Source: Quillaja saponaria
Taxonomy: Eukaryota; Streptophyta; Magnoliopsida; Fabales; Quillajaceae
Reading direction: 5' to 3'
Assembly: GCA_029379385.1 (NCBI GenBank)
Contig: CM055613.1
Coordinates: 21,346,001 to 21,410,000 of the forward strand
DNA length: 64,000 nt
The first letter of the stretch is position 1; every line of letters starts with the position of its first letter. A program made the translations under genes and the position numbers. This document shows, one piece after another, positions 34,599 to 45,444 of the stretch. Below the pieces are notes generated by a model. The model worked only from the letters and a program-made list of their open reading frames with translations. It did not search any database and was not told where the DNA came from.

Positions 34599-36862
34599 CT
34601 ACACAAACAAAAAGCTATAATTTATTGCTGACTTTACATTTCAATTAACCAAGTCATTTTCTAGTATAATTTCTACTTATGTTGCAAGCATATAGATTGA
34701 TATTTTCTTTTTGTTTTAGGGTTGACTTCTGTCTTCATATCTTACAAGATAAAAAAAAATAAAAAATAAAAAAATAAAAAAAAAAGATAAAAAAAAAAAG
34801 ACATGCACAACAGCACAAGAGGTGAAGCAGGAGAGTCATCTCGAAACTCTTAAGTAAGACAAAATATAAGAGTATTATCTCACACCAAGCCATAAAGGAA
34901 ACCCACTCACCTAAAATCCAAATCCAATTACCACTTCAACTATCAGATTTCAGAGTCGGAAAAAAATCTAGAACCTCTAATGACAAGGGAAGATACAAAT
35001 ACCCAAAAAAAAGCAAGAAATAGCAGGTAATAATACACCAAAATCCTTCTTAAAATAAAATAAAAGCAATATTTGAGATATGCCAGATCAAGTATATATA
35101 ATTGTAAAACTATTCAGTACTCCATCAACTTGTTAACCACAAGTAATATTGCCCATTTGAATCAACAGCAAGCTGAAATGAGTTTATAAATAAAAACCCA
35201 CTTGGCTAAACAATCCAAAAAAATCATATAGTGCCTCATGTTCCCAATACAAGAGTGCAACATTCAGATAGATAGAACCTAGTCAATAACTAACATTTTA
35301 GACAATAGCTCCCTAAATAGCCTGAGACGAAAGGCACAAAAAGGCAATAGCCCAAGCGAATTGAAGCGGTAGTTCTCAAAAATACTACTAAATATACTAT
35401 ATTGAAGCTATACTATATATAATTAAACAAGAATACAAAACCAATATTTGATACAAATATTGATAGTATACACTGTGATTCATTATTAGATCACTTCCTT
35501 AGTATTGTTAATAAGATTTTATTATATCATAAAAAACTTTAAAATTTTATTTGTAATTAAGTACTAACTTGCAAAATTTATAAAAACATTTTTCAATATA
35601 TTTGCTCAATTTTTTTTGTCTATTTGTACATCTTAAAAAGAACATATTAACAAAATTTTGTATTTTTTTTTTTATCACCAGTATTTTTATTATTTTTTCA
35701 TCTAAACATGAAGACTAGTTTGTTTGTTTAGACAAGAGTTTGGGCTGAGATTGTTGGGCTAGGTAACTTTCAAAATAGGAAAACAAGAAAATAAAATCTT
35801 CTTTCATTAAAGGGCACACTTCTTTTTCCTTCTTTCTTCTTTTTTTGGCCTATCATCCTCCTTCTTTTTGAATACTTGTAAAGCCAAAGTAAATCCTGCT
35901 ACTACTAAGTGCTAAGGAACGACTTTCTTCTTCCTTTATTCTTTAATTTTATTTTTTATTTTATTCTTTTTGTGAGTCTTCCATCTTCCACCTTCTTTCT
36001 TTAATTTTTTTTTTCCAGCCTTCCTCCTTCTTTGTAGATTGTAGTTAGGCGCTCTTTCTATTTTTTTTTTGCAAGTCTTTTTTTTTTTTTTTTTTTGCGA
36101 GTCTTCCACCTTTATCCTCTTTTTTTTTCCAACCTTCCTCCTTCTTTGTAGACTGTAGTTAGGTGCTCTTTCACCTTAGTCAAGACTAAATATTTCTAAT
36201 AAAGGAAAAGACCCAAATCTAAGAAAGTAATTGACAAGATAACACCAGTGCAACACAAATCAAAGATTAAAAAAGAAAAGAAACGGCAAAGATCTCAAAA
36301 AAAAAATAATAATTAAAACTTGAGAAGAGACTTACTAAAAGTTTGAAGCGTGCAAACAGTTAGGTTTCCTCCTTTGACTTCCAATAGCAGCCTGTAGCTC
36401 CACGCCACCACTGCTGCACCTTGATAACAGATCAAAAGTCTTGAAGGCCTAAGGGAGTGTTTTACTGAGTTAGGTTTTTGAAAGAGTTGAGAATAGAGAC
36501 TTGAGAGTAGAGAGATGTCGGCTGTGACTGCAAGAGAGAAAGGATAATGAGAATAAAAATAAATTAGGGCTTCAAACAATGAATGATATTGTACATCTCG
36601 GTGTATGAACAAAACTATACACCACCAATAACACCTAAACATATATAATAATATTATTTAAAATTTATTTGGGCTATAACGCAGTCGGGTTAGTTATCCA
36701 ACTCCTAATTTTTTTACAACCTGATAAGCCAACCCGATTTCAAAAAATTCAGAATTACCGACCCGCCTCATTTGACAAGGGGAAGGGCTGGGTCAGTGGT
36801 GGGCCATACCGGTCTATTTTGGACCGGTTTTACGGTTGGGCCGGGTATTGTGCTCACCCCTA

Positions 36863-36870
36863 CTAATTTA
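36863..36870. repeat. hAT target-site duplication, right
   Basis: CTAATTTA; see 30695-30702. Confidence 0.8.
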
Positions 36871-37559
36871 TGCTAAATCCTTAAGTTTGGAGTTAGATTT
36901 CATTTCAAATTAATATTTTGAGTTTAGTCTAGCTTGTTTAGAAGTTTGAAGTGTTTTAATTATATTATGAGTAGTTTTTGTTTATTTAGTTATTTAATTT
37001 ATTTTTAAGTGTTTCAGCAAAATCCTAGTCCAAGACATAGAATGAACCAAAGAAGGTTTGCGCCGCGGCGCCAAAGAATCAAATTAATGGCTCAAGACAG
37101 AGAGCACTGTGTCGTGGCATGACATCACTTAAGGCCACGACGCCAGACTCCCCAAGAGTTCCACTTCAAGTCAAAGACAATTATGTAGCAATGCCACATC
37201 AAGGGAAGCCGACACACCTAATTCATCAAATATTAAGCAACAAATAAGAGAAGGCAATGTCGCAGCGCCACAAAACCCAAAGACGACTTCATTTGCAGAC
37301 AGAGGTGTTGGCACCACAGTGCCATGTATGAGGACGCTATGGCATAAAGTGGCTGAGTTCTATAAGGACTAGGCTGAGGTTAAGGCACCTTACTAGTGTT
37401 ATCAAGCTATCCTTGTTTAATAAAACTAGGAGGTAAAGGCTTATAAGGTGATAGCTGGGGACATGCATTCTATGCACAAGCAACAGAATATTTAAATTCC
37501 TAAACCAAGAACATAGGCAATTTAAATAATTATATGATACGAAATCTAAATATTAAAAC
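36871..37559 (+). repeat. probable gypsy LTR remnant with GC-rich pocket
   Basis: CCTTAAGTTTGGAGTTAG resembles a gypsy polypurine tract. It is followed by AT-rich sequence and then a GC-rich pocket with GCGCCGCGGCGCC and related words (37060-37330), like the pockets in the gypsy LTRs at 13300 and 28200. Family membership is uncertain, as the ends are not visible. Confidence 0.4.
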
Positions 37560-38782
37560 TGTCACACCTTTCACAGAGACATGACTGGTCGGAGAATTGG
37601 ATAATCAAACCTCCATAACCCTAACTTTACCACAACTGTGCACATATGACTTTCAAGCAATTATATTTAAAATGAAGTAAAACTTTACTTAATTAAATTA
37701 AAAACATATATTTGCTATTGAACACATAATATTTACTGAAAATTTCGGCAGAGGTTCCTTGCAATATGGAACATGCCCAAAATACCTGTGTAAATTCCTG
37801 ACTATATCAACTAAATAACAACAAAGACAACACAACCAAGGAGCTCTACTCTATTAATATCATAAACAGTAACAAATTGACTTTTCTATAGACAACTCTA
37901 ACAACCGAACACCTTAATTATGATTGCAAATTTCCATCCTTTAGCTTCAAGTATGAGATTTTGAAGAATTACCTTACCGTACTTTATCGGCAGATCATGA
38001 GCTTGGCAAAGCAATATACTATCTTGTTACTAAACAAAAAAAAATCAACATAAGAGTGGTGAGTCACACAAACTCAGTGAGTAAAAAAACATAACCAAAG
38101 GGTACTAGCATCACTCAAATCACATATATCATAATTTAATCTCAAATAATAGTATTTGTGTCTTAATTCAATAGTAAACGCACGTACTTGTAATTCTCAT
38201 AAAGCCATGATTCACATATTTCACAACATATATAAATCAATTCAAATATCCAAAGTTCAATTCCAAACAAAGCAAGTAAAGGGCCAACTGAGTAACTCAG
38301 CCTAGCACAACAATTATTACCCTTAACCGGGCATTTACGCGCAGACACAAAAAGTTAATCTCTGTACATAATCCACCCAACCAGGGCTAAGCACTCTATT
38401 CTTTTAAAACATTTATCAGAATTAGAATATCTTAGAATTTCAAATAAAAATATCCTAGGTGCACATGGATTTCAAATTCGGAAGTAAAAATCATTTCTCA
38501 GAAAATTTCACTTTGTTGATCCTTATTAAACACAAACAATTTCAATCATCAAACATAATTCAAATAAGTCAATGAAACATTGCACATGCTTAATAATTTT
38601 TTTTTCCATATAAAACATTAATTCAAATACATATTACACATAATAATCTAGCAACCAAATGGTAGCAATTAACCACTCACAAAGTTTAAAGAGGTGGTTT
38701 GTCGTTCTATCTAGGATGCGAAGGTGTCAGTAGGTCCTTGACACGATCCGGAGCTGAAAATCATAAATTCGTTTGCTACTTA
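37560..38782 (-). repeat. LTR-like repeat, homologue of 5748-6888
   Basis: Starts TGTCACACC on the plus strand (end GGTGTGACA on the minus). Homology to 5748-6888 covers 37560 to about 38700; the rest up to the MITE contains CTCCGGATCGTGTCAAGG wording (minus). The upstream boundary was not found. The open frame 38163-38348 is accidental. Confidence 0.7.
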
Positions 38783-39199
38783 GGCTTGGTTTGATAATGT
38801 TGTGGCTTTTTGAGAGGTATTGTGCTCCATAAATCTCAAAGAGTTGCTTTTAAAAAGTTGCAACAGTAGTGTTTGGTAAAATAATGCAAAAGCTGTTTTT
38901 AATAAGTAGAAGCCACAAATTAGTGTTTGGTAAATTTATTGTAAAGCTGCTCCAAATATTTAAATGGACGATAATAGATATTGATAATAAAAAAGAAGAT
39001 AATTAACTTAATGCATTAATTAATAAAAGGATAAATACGAATTTTCATTAGAAATTAAGATTATATTAGTCTTTTAAACTTTTGAGATCATAACCCAGCT
39101 TTTAAAAGCACCCCATTTTTGTTTTACCAAACATAAAAAAATGATTTATACTCTTCATAAGCATAAGCACCCTCCAAAAGAGTATTACCAAACCAAGCC
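38783..39199. mobile_element. Tourist-like MITE (PIF/Harbinger type), 417 bp, TTA duplication
   Basis: TIRs GGCTTGGTTTGATAATG on the left and, reverse-complemented, GGCTTGGTTTGGTAATA on the right. TTA flanks it at 38780-38782 and 39200-39202, the TWA type expected for PIF/Harbinger elements. The interior is AT-rich without a frame and has a second inverted layer (AGTGTTTGGTAAA repeats at 38870 and 38925). Confidence 0.8.
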
Positions 39200-39202
39200 T
39201 TA

Positions 39203-40316
39203 CTATAATCATTGCATAATTAATTCTACAATTCCTCAATCCCATATATATACTTAACAAGCTACTTGAAACTAATTCCTCTTAAATAATTTAAAGAGTA
39301 TCTTAAAGTAATATTAACTACTTCAATTTATTCAAAAAAATTCCAAATTTACAACTTAACATTAACATAGTCCACTTTTATGATTCGTAATTAGCTTATT
39401 TAGCAAATAAAACCTATATAACTTAATTCCTATGGACATATAAACGTTAAGTTTCTCTTGAGCATTTTATTAATTACCTAATATGCATAGTTACTCCTAC
39501 TTCATATGTACAAGTTCATAAACATATCTATCTCCTAATATCATTGACATAAACTCATAAGTCTTTATATTACTCATGCTCCACTTATTAAATTAAACTT
39601 AATTTAAGTATTCAAGGTGAATCAAAAGCTTAAACTATGCAAACACTATATTCGGCTACCTAAATTAAGTGTATGACTAAATTATCTTGTTGCAATTTTA
39701 TTTCCCTTACCACCTCACTATTGGCTGACCAAAAAAACATTAGCTGACTAAATTTTGTTGTAAACTAATGTCAACCTTGATGGCATGCAACAAAATGGAA
39801 TTTTGGGAATTTTGTTGGGTGACGCTCTCATTATCATTTTATTATTGAATCTTGACATAATTAGAATTTTCCTTTCTCATTTTATTTATGCCATAACTTT
39901 TTCCTCATTCTGCGATTTTTGGGGTTTTTTGGCATTCTTGCATAATGTTTTATGCTTAAGGCCCTTCTAATATCCTTGCAATTGTTTATAAAAAGCAAGT
40001 GACATTAAACAGTTGAAGCAGGATGGTAACGAAAATGAACTGGGACACCTTTTTCTAGAGTGTGCTCACATTGAGGTTCTAAATTAATTCAAATTCAAAA
40101 CTTATGATGGCACAACTTTTGTTTGTAGGAATGATGCACCTTAATTTCAATTTTTATTTTTATATGTGGATGCAGGTTCAAGTTTTGTCCAAACCGACTG
40201 ATGGGATAAAACTGTTGGTGACTAATATAGTATGAATTGATCTTAGCAAAATATATATATAGTATGAATTGAGTGATGGCTTCACATTATTCTTTATCTG
40301 CTAATTCGTGATGATG
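39203..40316. other. AT-rich non-coding stretch
   Basis: About 1.1 kb with no convincing frame or repeat boundary. It borders direct repeat B on its left and may be resident DNA belonging to the MYB-derived tract. Confidence 0.4.
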
Positions 40317-40449
40317 ATCAATACGCTTTTATTCCTAAAAGTATGTTTTTAATCCTAGTTAATTGTTATTTGATGATAATCAAACTCACTGCTTTCCTCT
40401 TTTCTTTTTCTTTTTTCCTTTTGTTTTCCCCTTTCAATTAGGTTGGTTG

Positions 40450-40582
40450 GACACAAATACGCCATACTGTGTCAAAGTTGGGTTGAAAGAAAGGACCATG
40501 CATAGCCGAGGAAGACAAGAAGTAATCAACTTCATTCTCACTAATTGTGAATGTAGCTGGAGAGCTGTTCCTAAACTTGTAG
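40450..40582 (+). pseudogene. R2R3-MYB first-exon relic, copy 1
   Basis: Translates as DTNTPYCVKVGLKER, then EVINFILTNCECSWRAVPKLVG, ending at a TAG|GTCTGA junction. This aligns with the N-terminus and first half of the R2 repeat of R2R3-MYB transcription factors, including the usual phase of their first intron. The first R2 tryptophan (normally in a PWT.EED context) is lost to RTMHSRGRQE, so DNA binding is impossible. The rest of the MYB gene is absent. The start codon is not preserved. Confidence 0.7.
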
Positions 40583-41276
40583 GTCTGATTTCTTCAAATC
40601 ATTTGAAATTTTCAAATGGAATAAGGTGAGGAAAATGTTTGATTCTTTCAATGCAATTTGATTTTTTTTTTCCCTTTTCCTTTGGGTAGAGTTGGCTCAC
40701 GAGCCGAGCCTGAGCTATGCTCATTCGAACTCGGCGAAAACTGATATTTAATTTAGCATCAGCTACAACCAATTTTTTATTACAACAAGATGTCCCTTCT
40801 ATAAACGTGTGGTTATTACATAAATCCTGACATATTTCTGTGTTAAATGCTTTTCATGTTTTTGCAAGGTTTGTTGTTGCCTCATAGCTGCCTTTCCTTA
40901 TCGTGTATGAGTTACTTTCTACATTGGGAGGTGAATGATTGTTGAGTTCTTTCCTTCCCGAACAATGACATTGTTTTCATTGTAATCATGGCTTACTATG
41001 CATAATTTCCTATTCATCATTGTTGTTTTTCTATGCATTCTATATATACTTATAGCAGTTCGTACAAATTATTTCAGTCTCTTGCTAGAGAAGGCACTAT
41101 TTTGAAGTTCATCTGGTAAACTTTTTGATTTCTTTTTATGTTCCCTTATTTAATCATGATATTGCCTTTGGCTTTAAGTATTATATTTAACATTTAGTCT
41201 TGAATATGCATGCTATGTTTTTTTTTAATATAAATATATAAATTTTGTGTGCATGTTGCATACCAAAGTTTAGACA

Positions 41277-41535
41277 TGAGCCAATATGATCCAGCTAATT
41301 TTCAAGATTCTCAAGATTCGGATGATGAAAGAGCTGAAGATTTTCTTAAGGATGAGACCCATATCTGATTTAACTTTTGAAACTTTTCAAAAGTAAATTT
41401 TTCTTTTGAAAAGTAAAGTAATTACTTTTTCAAAAGTTAAATCAGGGATGGGTCCCCCTCCTTAAAAAAATCTTCATCATCCGAATCTTGAGAATCTTAA
41501 AAATAGGCTAGATCATCTTGGCTCATGTTTGAACA
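41277..41535. repeat. viral foldback (inverted repeat), copy 1
   Basis: The left arm from ACATGAGCCAATATGATCC (about 41275) to about 41395 and the right arm to about 41528 are reverse complements with few mismatches. They cover the last codons of the viral polyprotein (SQ.DPA.FQDSQDSDDE) and the sequence just after its stop. The centre is an AAAAGTAA/TTACTTTT-rich palindrome. Transcribed, it would form a hairpin of about 120-bp stem. Confidence 0.8.
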
Positions 41536-41889
41536 ATTATCTTCAAGAATTTTTAATAATTCTCTTTGAACCTGGGAAGAGGCTCATAAAACTTTAACCA
41601 TATCTAAAACTTTTTTATTTTCAGTTAAATAAGGCTTATGAGGGCTTGGGATCTTAAGATTCCTAATTTTTGAAAATTATTAATATTTTCTTCAAAATTG
41701 AAAAAATTATCCCACCATTTGATTTGGGTTGTTATGATTAACCATGGGACTGTCTGATTAATCTCAAAAATTGAAGTAGTACAGTTCTTCAAGAGATATG
41801 CCCATTTCACAATTCATGGGATTTGATAATATGCAGCAAACATGATCACATCTTGAGGATCTAGAGAATCATTATTCTCACAAAATCTT
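41435..41889 (-). pseudogene. pararetroviral polyprotein C-terminal region
   Basis: The frame 41810-41625 (MKWAYLLKNC... with IKWWDNFFNFEENINNFQKLGILRS) equals 48270-48085 and resembles 45140-44882. In the longer copy it follows RNase H and precedes the intergenic region, so it is the tail of the polyprotein; its function is not known to me. Stops interrupt the frame at both sides. Confidence 0.7.
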
Positions 41890-42212
41890 GACTTAGGAAG
41901 AATTCATTGGTCAATTTTCCAGGTTTCAAGAAGATTTACCTGATCCCAAGTGATTGTCTTTGGCACGACCATATTTGTCTTAGCTGGATTAGCTATAAAA
42001 AGTGTGGTTTCACCTCTTTTTGACTCAATCTTAGCATTAGGAGCCATAGTGTTCATTACCTTGTAAGAAATCCTATATATTAGGACTACATTTTCAGATC
42101 CTGGTAACATGTCAAAACCATGAGACTGAATATTTAAAGTTAACGCATTCATTATGTTTTGATCAGTTGAGGATATTGAAAAATTAGGATAACAGCTAAA
42201 GAAGATAGGACC
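41890..42212 (-). pseudogene. pararetroviral movement protein fragment, inverted
   Basis: The frame 42152-41904 (MNALTLNIQSHGFDMLPG, then APNAKIESKRGETTLFIANP) corresponds to the C-terminal half of the movement protein at 45940-46190. It meets a plus-strand coat protein at 42212/42213 head to head, and the duplicated polyprotein tail at 41889/41890. Confidence 0.8.
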
Positions 42213-44196
42213 ATTTAGTGAAAAAGAAAGAGATTATTAGATCTCTATGCATAAGCAGTATATGGAAAAATATCATAAGAAGCCAGCATTCTTTAAGTGG
42301 CTTGAACGAGCCTTTAGGTTCCACAAAAAAGATTGGCCCAATTTTGAGGATCCTAAGTTCGTTAATGTTCTAGAAACTGCTTATCTAAACTTTTTCACTA
42401 GGGAGGGAAATAATATAGCAGCAGTTCATCCCCCAGAGTCATCACTTTCAGTTAAAAAATCTAAAGGTGAAATAATAGCTCATCCTTATTCAGCTATACC
42501 AAAAGAAGCATCCACGTCAAGTGCCTTGGTTGAAATATCTAACCAAAATAATTATATAAATTTATTCCTTCAATCTTTAGGAAAACAGTCCTCAAGGATA
42601 GAAAATTTTCTAATTCAAGAAAAGTCGTCCCAACAAATAGTTCCTCAGACTCCAGGATCTTCTAGTAAAGAGTCTGCTAAGATAGATCCAATCATGATGA
42701 AACCCCCACCAGAAGTCAATCTGAAATTCAGAAAAGAATCTAGAATTAATGATAAAAACTTTATGGGTAAATTAGTCAACAGGTTACAGAATCTGAATAT
42801 ATCTGAAAAGAAAAGTGTCAACATGCTGAGTCAAAACCAAGAAAAGTCATCCAGAAAAGACTCACATTTAGAAGTTAATAAGCTTCATTGGAATAAGACA
42901 ACTCCAACTGCCCCATCTAAAATGTATTACCCAAGACCTTCACCGTTAGATTTTCAGTACGAAGATAATGCTATTCAAGATAAGGTCCAGTTTGATGGTA
43001 AGTCCATAGTTGAATGGAACATTGATGGACTGGCAGAATACCAAATCCTCCAAACAACAAAACACATGCTAATGTATGCTGTAGCATGTAGGTCCAATGG
43101 TAACACTGATAGGGAAATAGCCTTAGCCATAATCATTGGGTTTACAGGACAATTGTTAGGATGGTGGGATTTCCACCTGTCATATATCTCTAAACAAGAG
43201 ATCTTAAATTCTGTGAAACAAGAAAATGGAAATATAATAACTGATATAGTTAACACATTAATCTATACAATTATAAACCACTTTGTTGGAGCTAATATGC
43301 TTAGGTTAGATAGATCACACGAACAATTGATTAATCTTAGGTGTCTAGATCTATCTCACTTCCAGTGGTATAAAGATGTGTTCTTATCTAGAGTTTATCA
43401 GAGACTAGACAGTCAAGCTGACTTTTGGAAAGAAAAGTTTTTAGCAGGTCTCCCAACTCTGTTTGCTGATAAAATTAGAAATAAACTAAAAGATAAGCAT
43501 GGTGGTAATATACCATACAGTAGCTATACTTATGGAGAGTTAGCTTCAGAAGTAGTGTCAGAAGGAATATCATTATGTAATGATATTAGGCTAAAACGAC
43601 AAATTGACAAAGAGAAATTAAGTGGGAAAAGAGCTTTAGGAAATTTTTGTGAACAATTTGGATATCCAACAAGTAGTCAATTTAAGTAGTCTAAAAAGAC
43701 TCATAAATTTCAAAAGAAATTATCTAATAAACCTTACAAGAGAAAACAATTTAAAAAGAATGAAAAGTCAAAGACTGGTTATTATGAATCCAGTAAGAAA
43801 CCTTTAGTCAAGGAAGCTAATTACAAAAAGGTTCCTATTTGTTATAAGTGTGGAAAACCGGGTCATTTTCAAAATAAATGCAGAGTTAAAAAGAAAATAA
43901 ATGCACTTTAGATTGATGAAGGATTAAAGAAGTCCTTATGTCAAATCCTATTAGAGGACTCTGATGAAGAAAAGGAACATTTAAATGCTTTTATAACAGA
44001 GCAGTATAATTCAGACGCTAGTGTAGAAGAGTCAGAAAATGATTATAATTCTGAGTCAGAATTATCTGAAAAATCAAAATGTTGTTCAGATAATGATTGT
44101 GACGAATGTATCCTAAAAACTATAGGATTAAATAATCTTAGTATAAATGTCTTGTCAAAAGAATAAAGTCTGATTTTAGACTTAATTGATAAAATA
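42213..44196 (+). pseudogene. pararetroviral coat protein, best preserved copy, with knuckle and linker
   Basis: A 480-codon open frame (42247-43689) covers nearly the whole capsid protein: a Ser/Lys-rich N-terminal region (residues 70-150), a central domain with YYPRPSPLDFQYEDNAIQD and GFTGQLLGWWDFHLS, and a C-terminal part ending FGYPTSSQFK. It stops at a TAG (43687), where related copies read on into a lysine-rich tail and knuckle CYKCGKPGHFQNKC (about 43845). An upstream TAG at 42237-42239 replaces a tryptophan. Linker sequence continues to GATAAAAT at 44196, where it joins an inverted leader. Confidence 0.85.
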
Positions 44197-44335
44197 ACAG
44201 ATTGTGTGGTGTGCGCATACAGAAAACAAAATACACAGAGCATTTGAAACAGCTGCAATATGATTCAGCAGCCCAAATTAATAACCAAATTTAAAAGAAG
44301 AGTAGAAGAAAACTTATATTAATATAAACAAATTC

Positions 44336-44341
44336 TTTATT
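44336..44341 (-). terminator. viral poly(A) signal
   Basis: AATAAA on the minus strand, about 190 bases after the TATA-like box and followed by GAATTTGTTTATATT. Position fits the single poly(A) site of a pararetroviral genome. Confidence 0.55.
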
Positions 44342-44530
44342 ACAGGATCAAAGCACAGGTACACCACACGATCACTGGTACTACAACAGCAATAGCAGCT
44401 ATAGGTGCAACAGGTACAAGCCCAATATTACAAACTTGAGAATTTCACTCGTATTTTACAAAACACTCTCAACACTCAAAGATGTTACTAATTAACTTCA
44501 AAACTTATTCAACAATGGAGGGCAGAGGCC

Positions 44531-44538
44531 CTTAAATA
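44531..44538 (-). promoter_or_regulatory. TATA-like box of the viral pregenomic promoter
   Basis: TATTTAAG on the minus strand, in an AGTATTATTTAAGGGCC context resembling the TATATAAGG context of caulimovirid promoters. Activity is inferred only. Confidence 0.5.
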
Positions 44539-44830
44539 ATACTCCTCACACAAATGCCTAAGAGATAAGGCTGGTAAAAGCAGATTCCTTGAGATAAGGC
44601 TCATCCTTCTGTCTGGGCACGTGTCCTGGATGGATTGGAGTCGGTTCGCCAGCTAGAAAGGGAATATTTACTTTTATAAAGTAAATTCTTTACTTTAAAG
44701 AACTTTGTCTTTAAGTCACCGAAAGTTTTCTTTCTTTTTGAAAATATATCTTTTGCTTTTTGAAAATCAAAGTCTTTCTCCTTTTAGAAAGGTGAACTTT
44801 GGCTTTATGAAAAGAAAATTATTGATGAGA

Positions 44831-45180
44831 TTCTTCATCCAAAAAATATTCTGCTCCTTCGTCCAGAGGGTCCTGAGAATCCTAGAAATAGGCTGGGTCA
44901 TCTTGACTCATCTCAAAACTATTTTCTTCAAGGATTTTTAAGAGCTCTTTTTGAACATCGTCTTTAGAAGAAGAGGCTAATAAGTCTTTCACCATATCAA
45001 GAACTTTTTTATTTTCATTGATATAAGGTTTATGAGAAGAAGCTTTAGATCTTAAGATCCCAAGCTTTTGAAAATTATTAAGGTTCTCTTCAAAATTAGA
45101 GAAGTTGTCCCACCATTTAATTTGAGTTCTACGAATTAACCAAGGGACTGATTGATTAATCCCAAAGGCAGAAGAGGAAC
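44831..45180 (-). pseudogene. pararetroviral polyprotein C-terminal region, second type
   Basis: The frame 45199-44882 contains INQSVPWLIRRTQIKWWDNF, NFEENLNNFQKLGILRS and ends SQDDPAYF. It is better preserved than 41435-41889: the stretch ENKKVLDMVKDLLASSSKDD, broken in the other copies, is open here. Its first 6-7 codons come from the adjoining inverted leader, not from the viral polyprotein, so the apparent start is an artefact of the junction at 45180/45181. Confidence 0.75.
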
Positions 45181-45444
45181 AATATTGCAGCTGTTTCATA
45201 TGCTTTGTGTATTTTTGTTTTCTGTATGCGTTAGCTTCCCCTTATGGTATCAGAGCCAGTAACCTTAAAGGTTGGTAGAGTGTGATAATAGTCTTAAACT
45301 ATCTGTTCATTAATCTTCAAAGTCGAGGAGTTAAACCCAGGAAACGAAGTCGAGGCATTTGATAACCCGTGTAGTCCATTGAGTGAATGACGTTGAGGGT
45401 TGAGTAAGTCCTTTGACAGTTTGCCCCTCTGACTCGAAGGTAAA
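45181..45444 (+). other. pararetroviral leader with tRNA-Met primer-binding site (45245-45258)
   Basis: TGGTATCAGAGCCA at 45245-45258 is complementary to the 3' end of plant initiator tRNA-Met, the standard primer of Caulimoviridae (and of many copia elements). It lies about 60 bases after the junction and about 190 bases before the movement-protein ATG at 45445. This is the only copy in the window where I see the full site. Confidence 0.85.

Larger units (their letters stand above)
30703..36862 (-). mobile_element. hAT transposon, 6.16 kb, TIRs and 8-bp target duplication
   Basis: Ends are TAGGGGTGTGCAGGCGG on the left and, reverse-complemented, TAGGGGTGAGCACAATACC on the right, flanked by an 8-bp duplication with one mismatch. 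Both ends have GC-rich subterminal repeats containing GGTT/AACC and CGGG/CCCG words in several orientations (30715-30790 and 36665-36850), as expected for transposase binding sites. The minus strand encodes a decayed BED-finger hAT transposase (31895-34598). Long A-rich (34745-34800) and T-rich (36000-36130) tracts occupy the promoter side. Confidence 0.9.
40317..41889. repeat. long direct repeat B, left copy (MYB relic plus viral foldback)
   Basis: From ATCAATAC to CAAAATCTT this matches 46781-48348. I count roughly 30 substitutions and a few 1-3 base indels, so about 98% identity. It contains a MYB exon relic (40450-40582), an intron-like stretch, and a viral foldback with the polyprotein C-terminus on the minus strand. 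On the right it joins a minus-strand movement protein piece, a non-native junction. Confidence 0.9.
44197..44830 (-). promoter_or_regulatory. pararetroviral intergenic region: promoter, poly(A) signal and leader
   Basis: Read on the minus strand from the end of the polyprotein (44830): an AAAGTAAA-rich stretch, GC-richer enhancer-like DNA with CACGTG (about 44620) and two CTTATCTC motifs (44571-44610 region), and a TATA-like TATTTAAG (44531-44538). An AATAAA follows at 44341-44336, about 190 bases downstream, then the leader GCTGCTGAATCATATTGCAG. A poly(A) signal within about 200 bases of the promoter gives the terminally redundant pregenomic RNA of Caulimoviridae. It is joined to coat protein DNA at 44196. 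Confidence 0.65.

Noticed and set aside
36313..36642. 109-codon minus-strand frame as a gene
   Set aside because: Lies in the pyrimidine-rich upstream part of the hAT element, has no motif, and is likely untranslated.
44882..45199. ATG at 45199 as a real start of a small viral gene
   Set aside because: The first codons come from the inverted leader at the 45180/45181 junction. The family protein continues upstream in other copies.
45245..45258. tRNA-Met primer-binding site as part of a copia element
   Set aside because: The site is shared with copia elements, but here it is followed directly by viral leader and movement protein, with no copia LTR before it.
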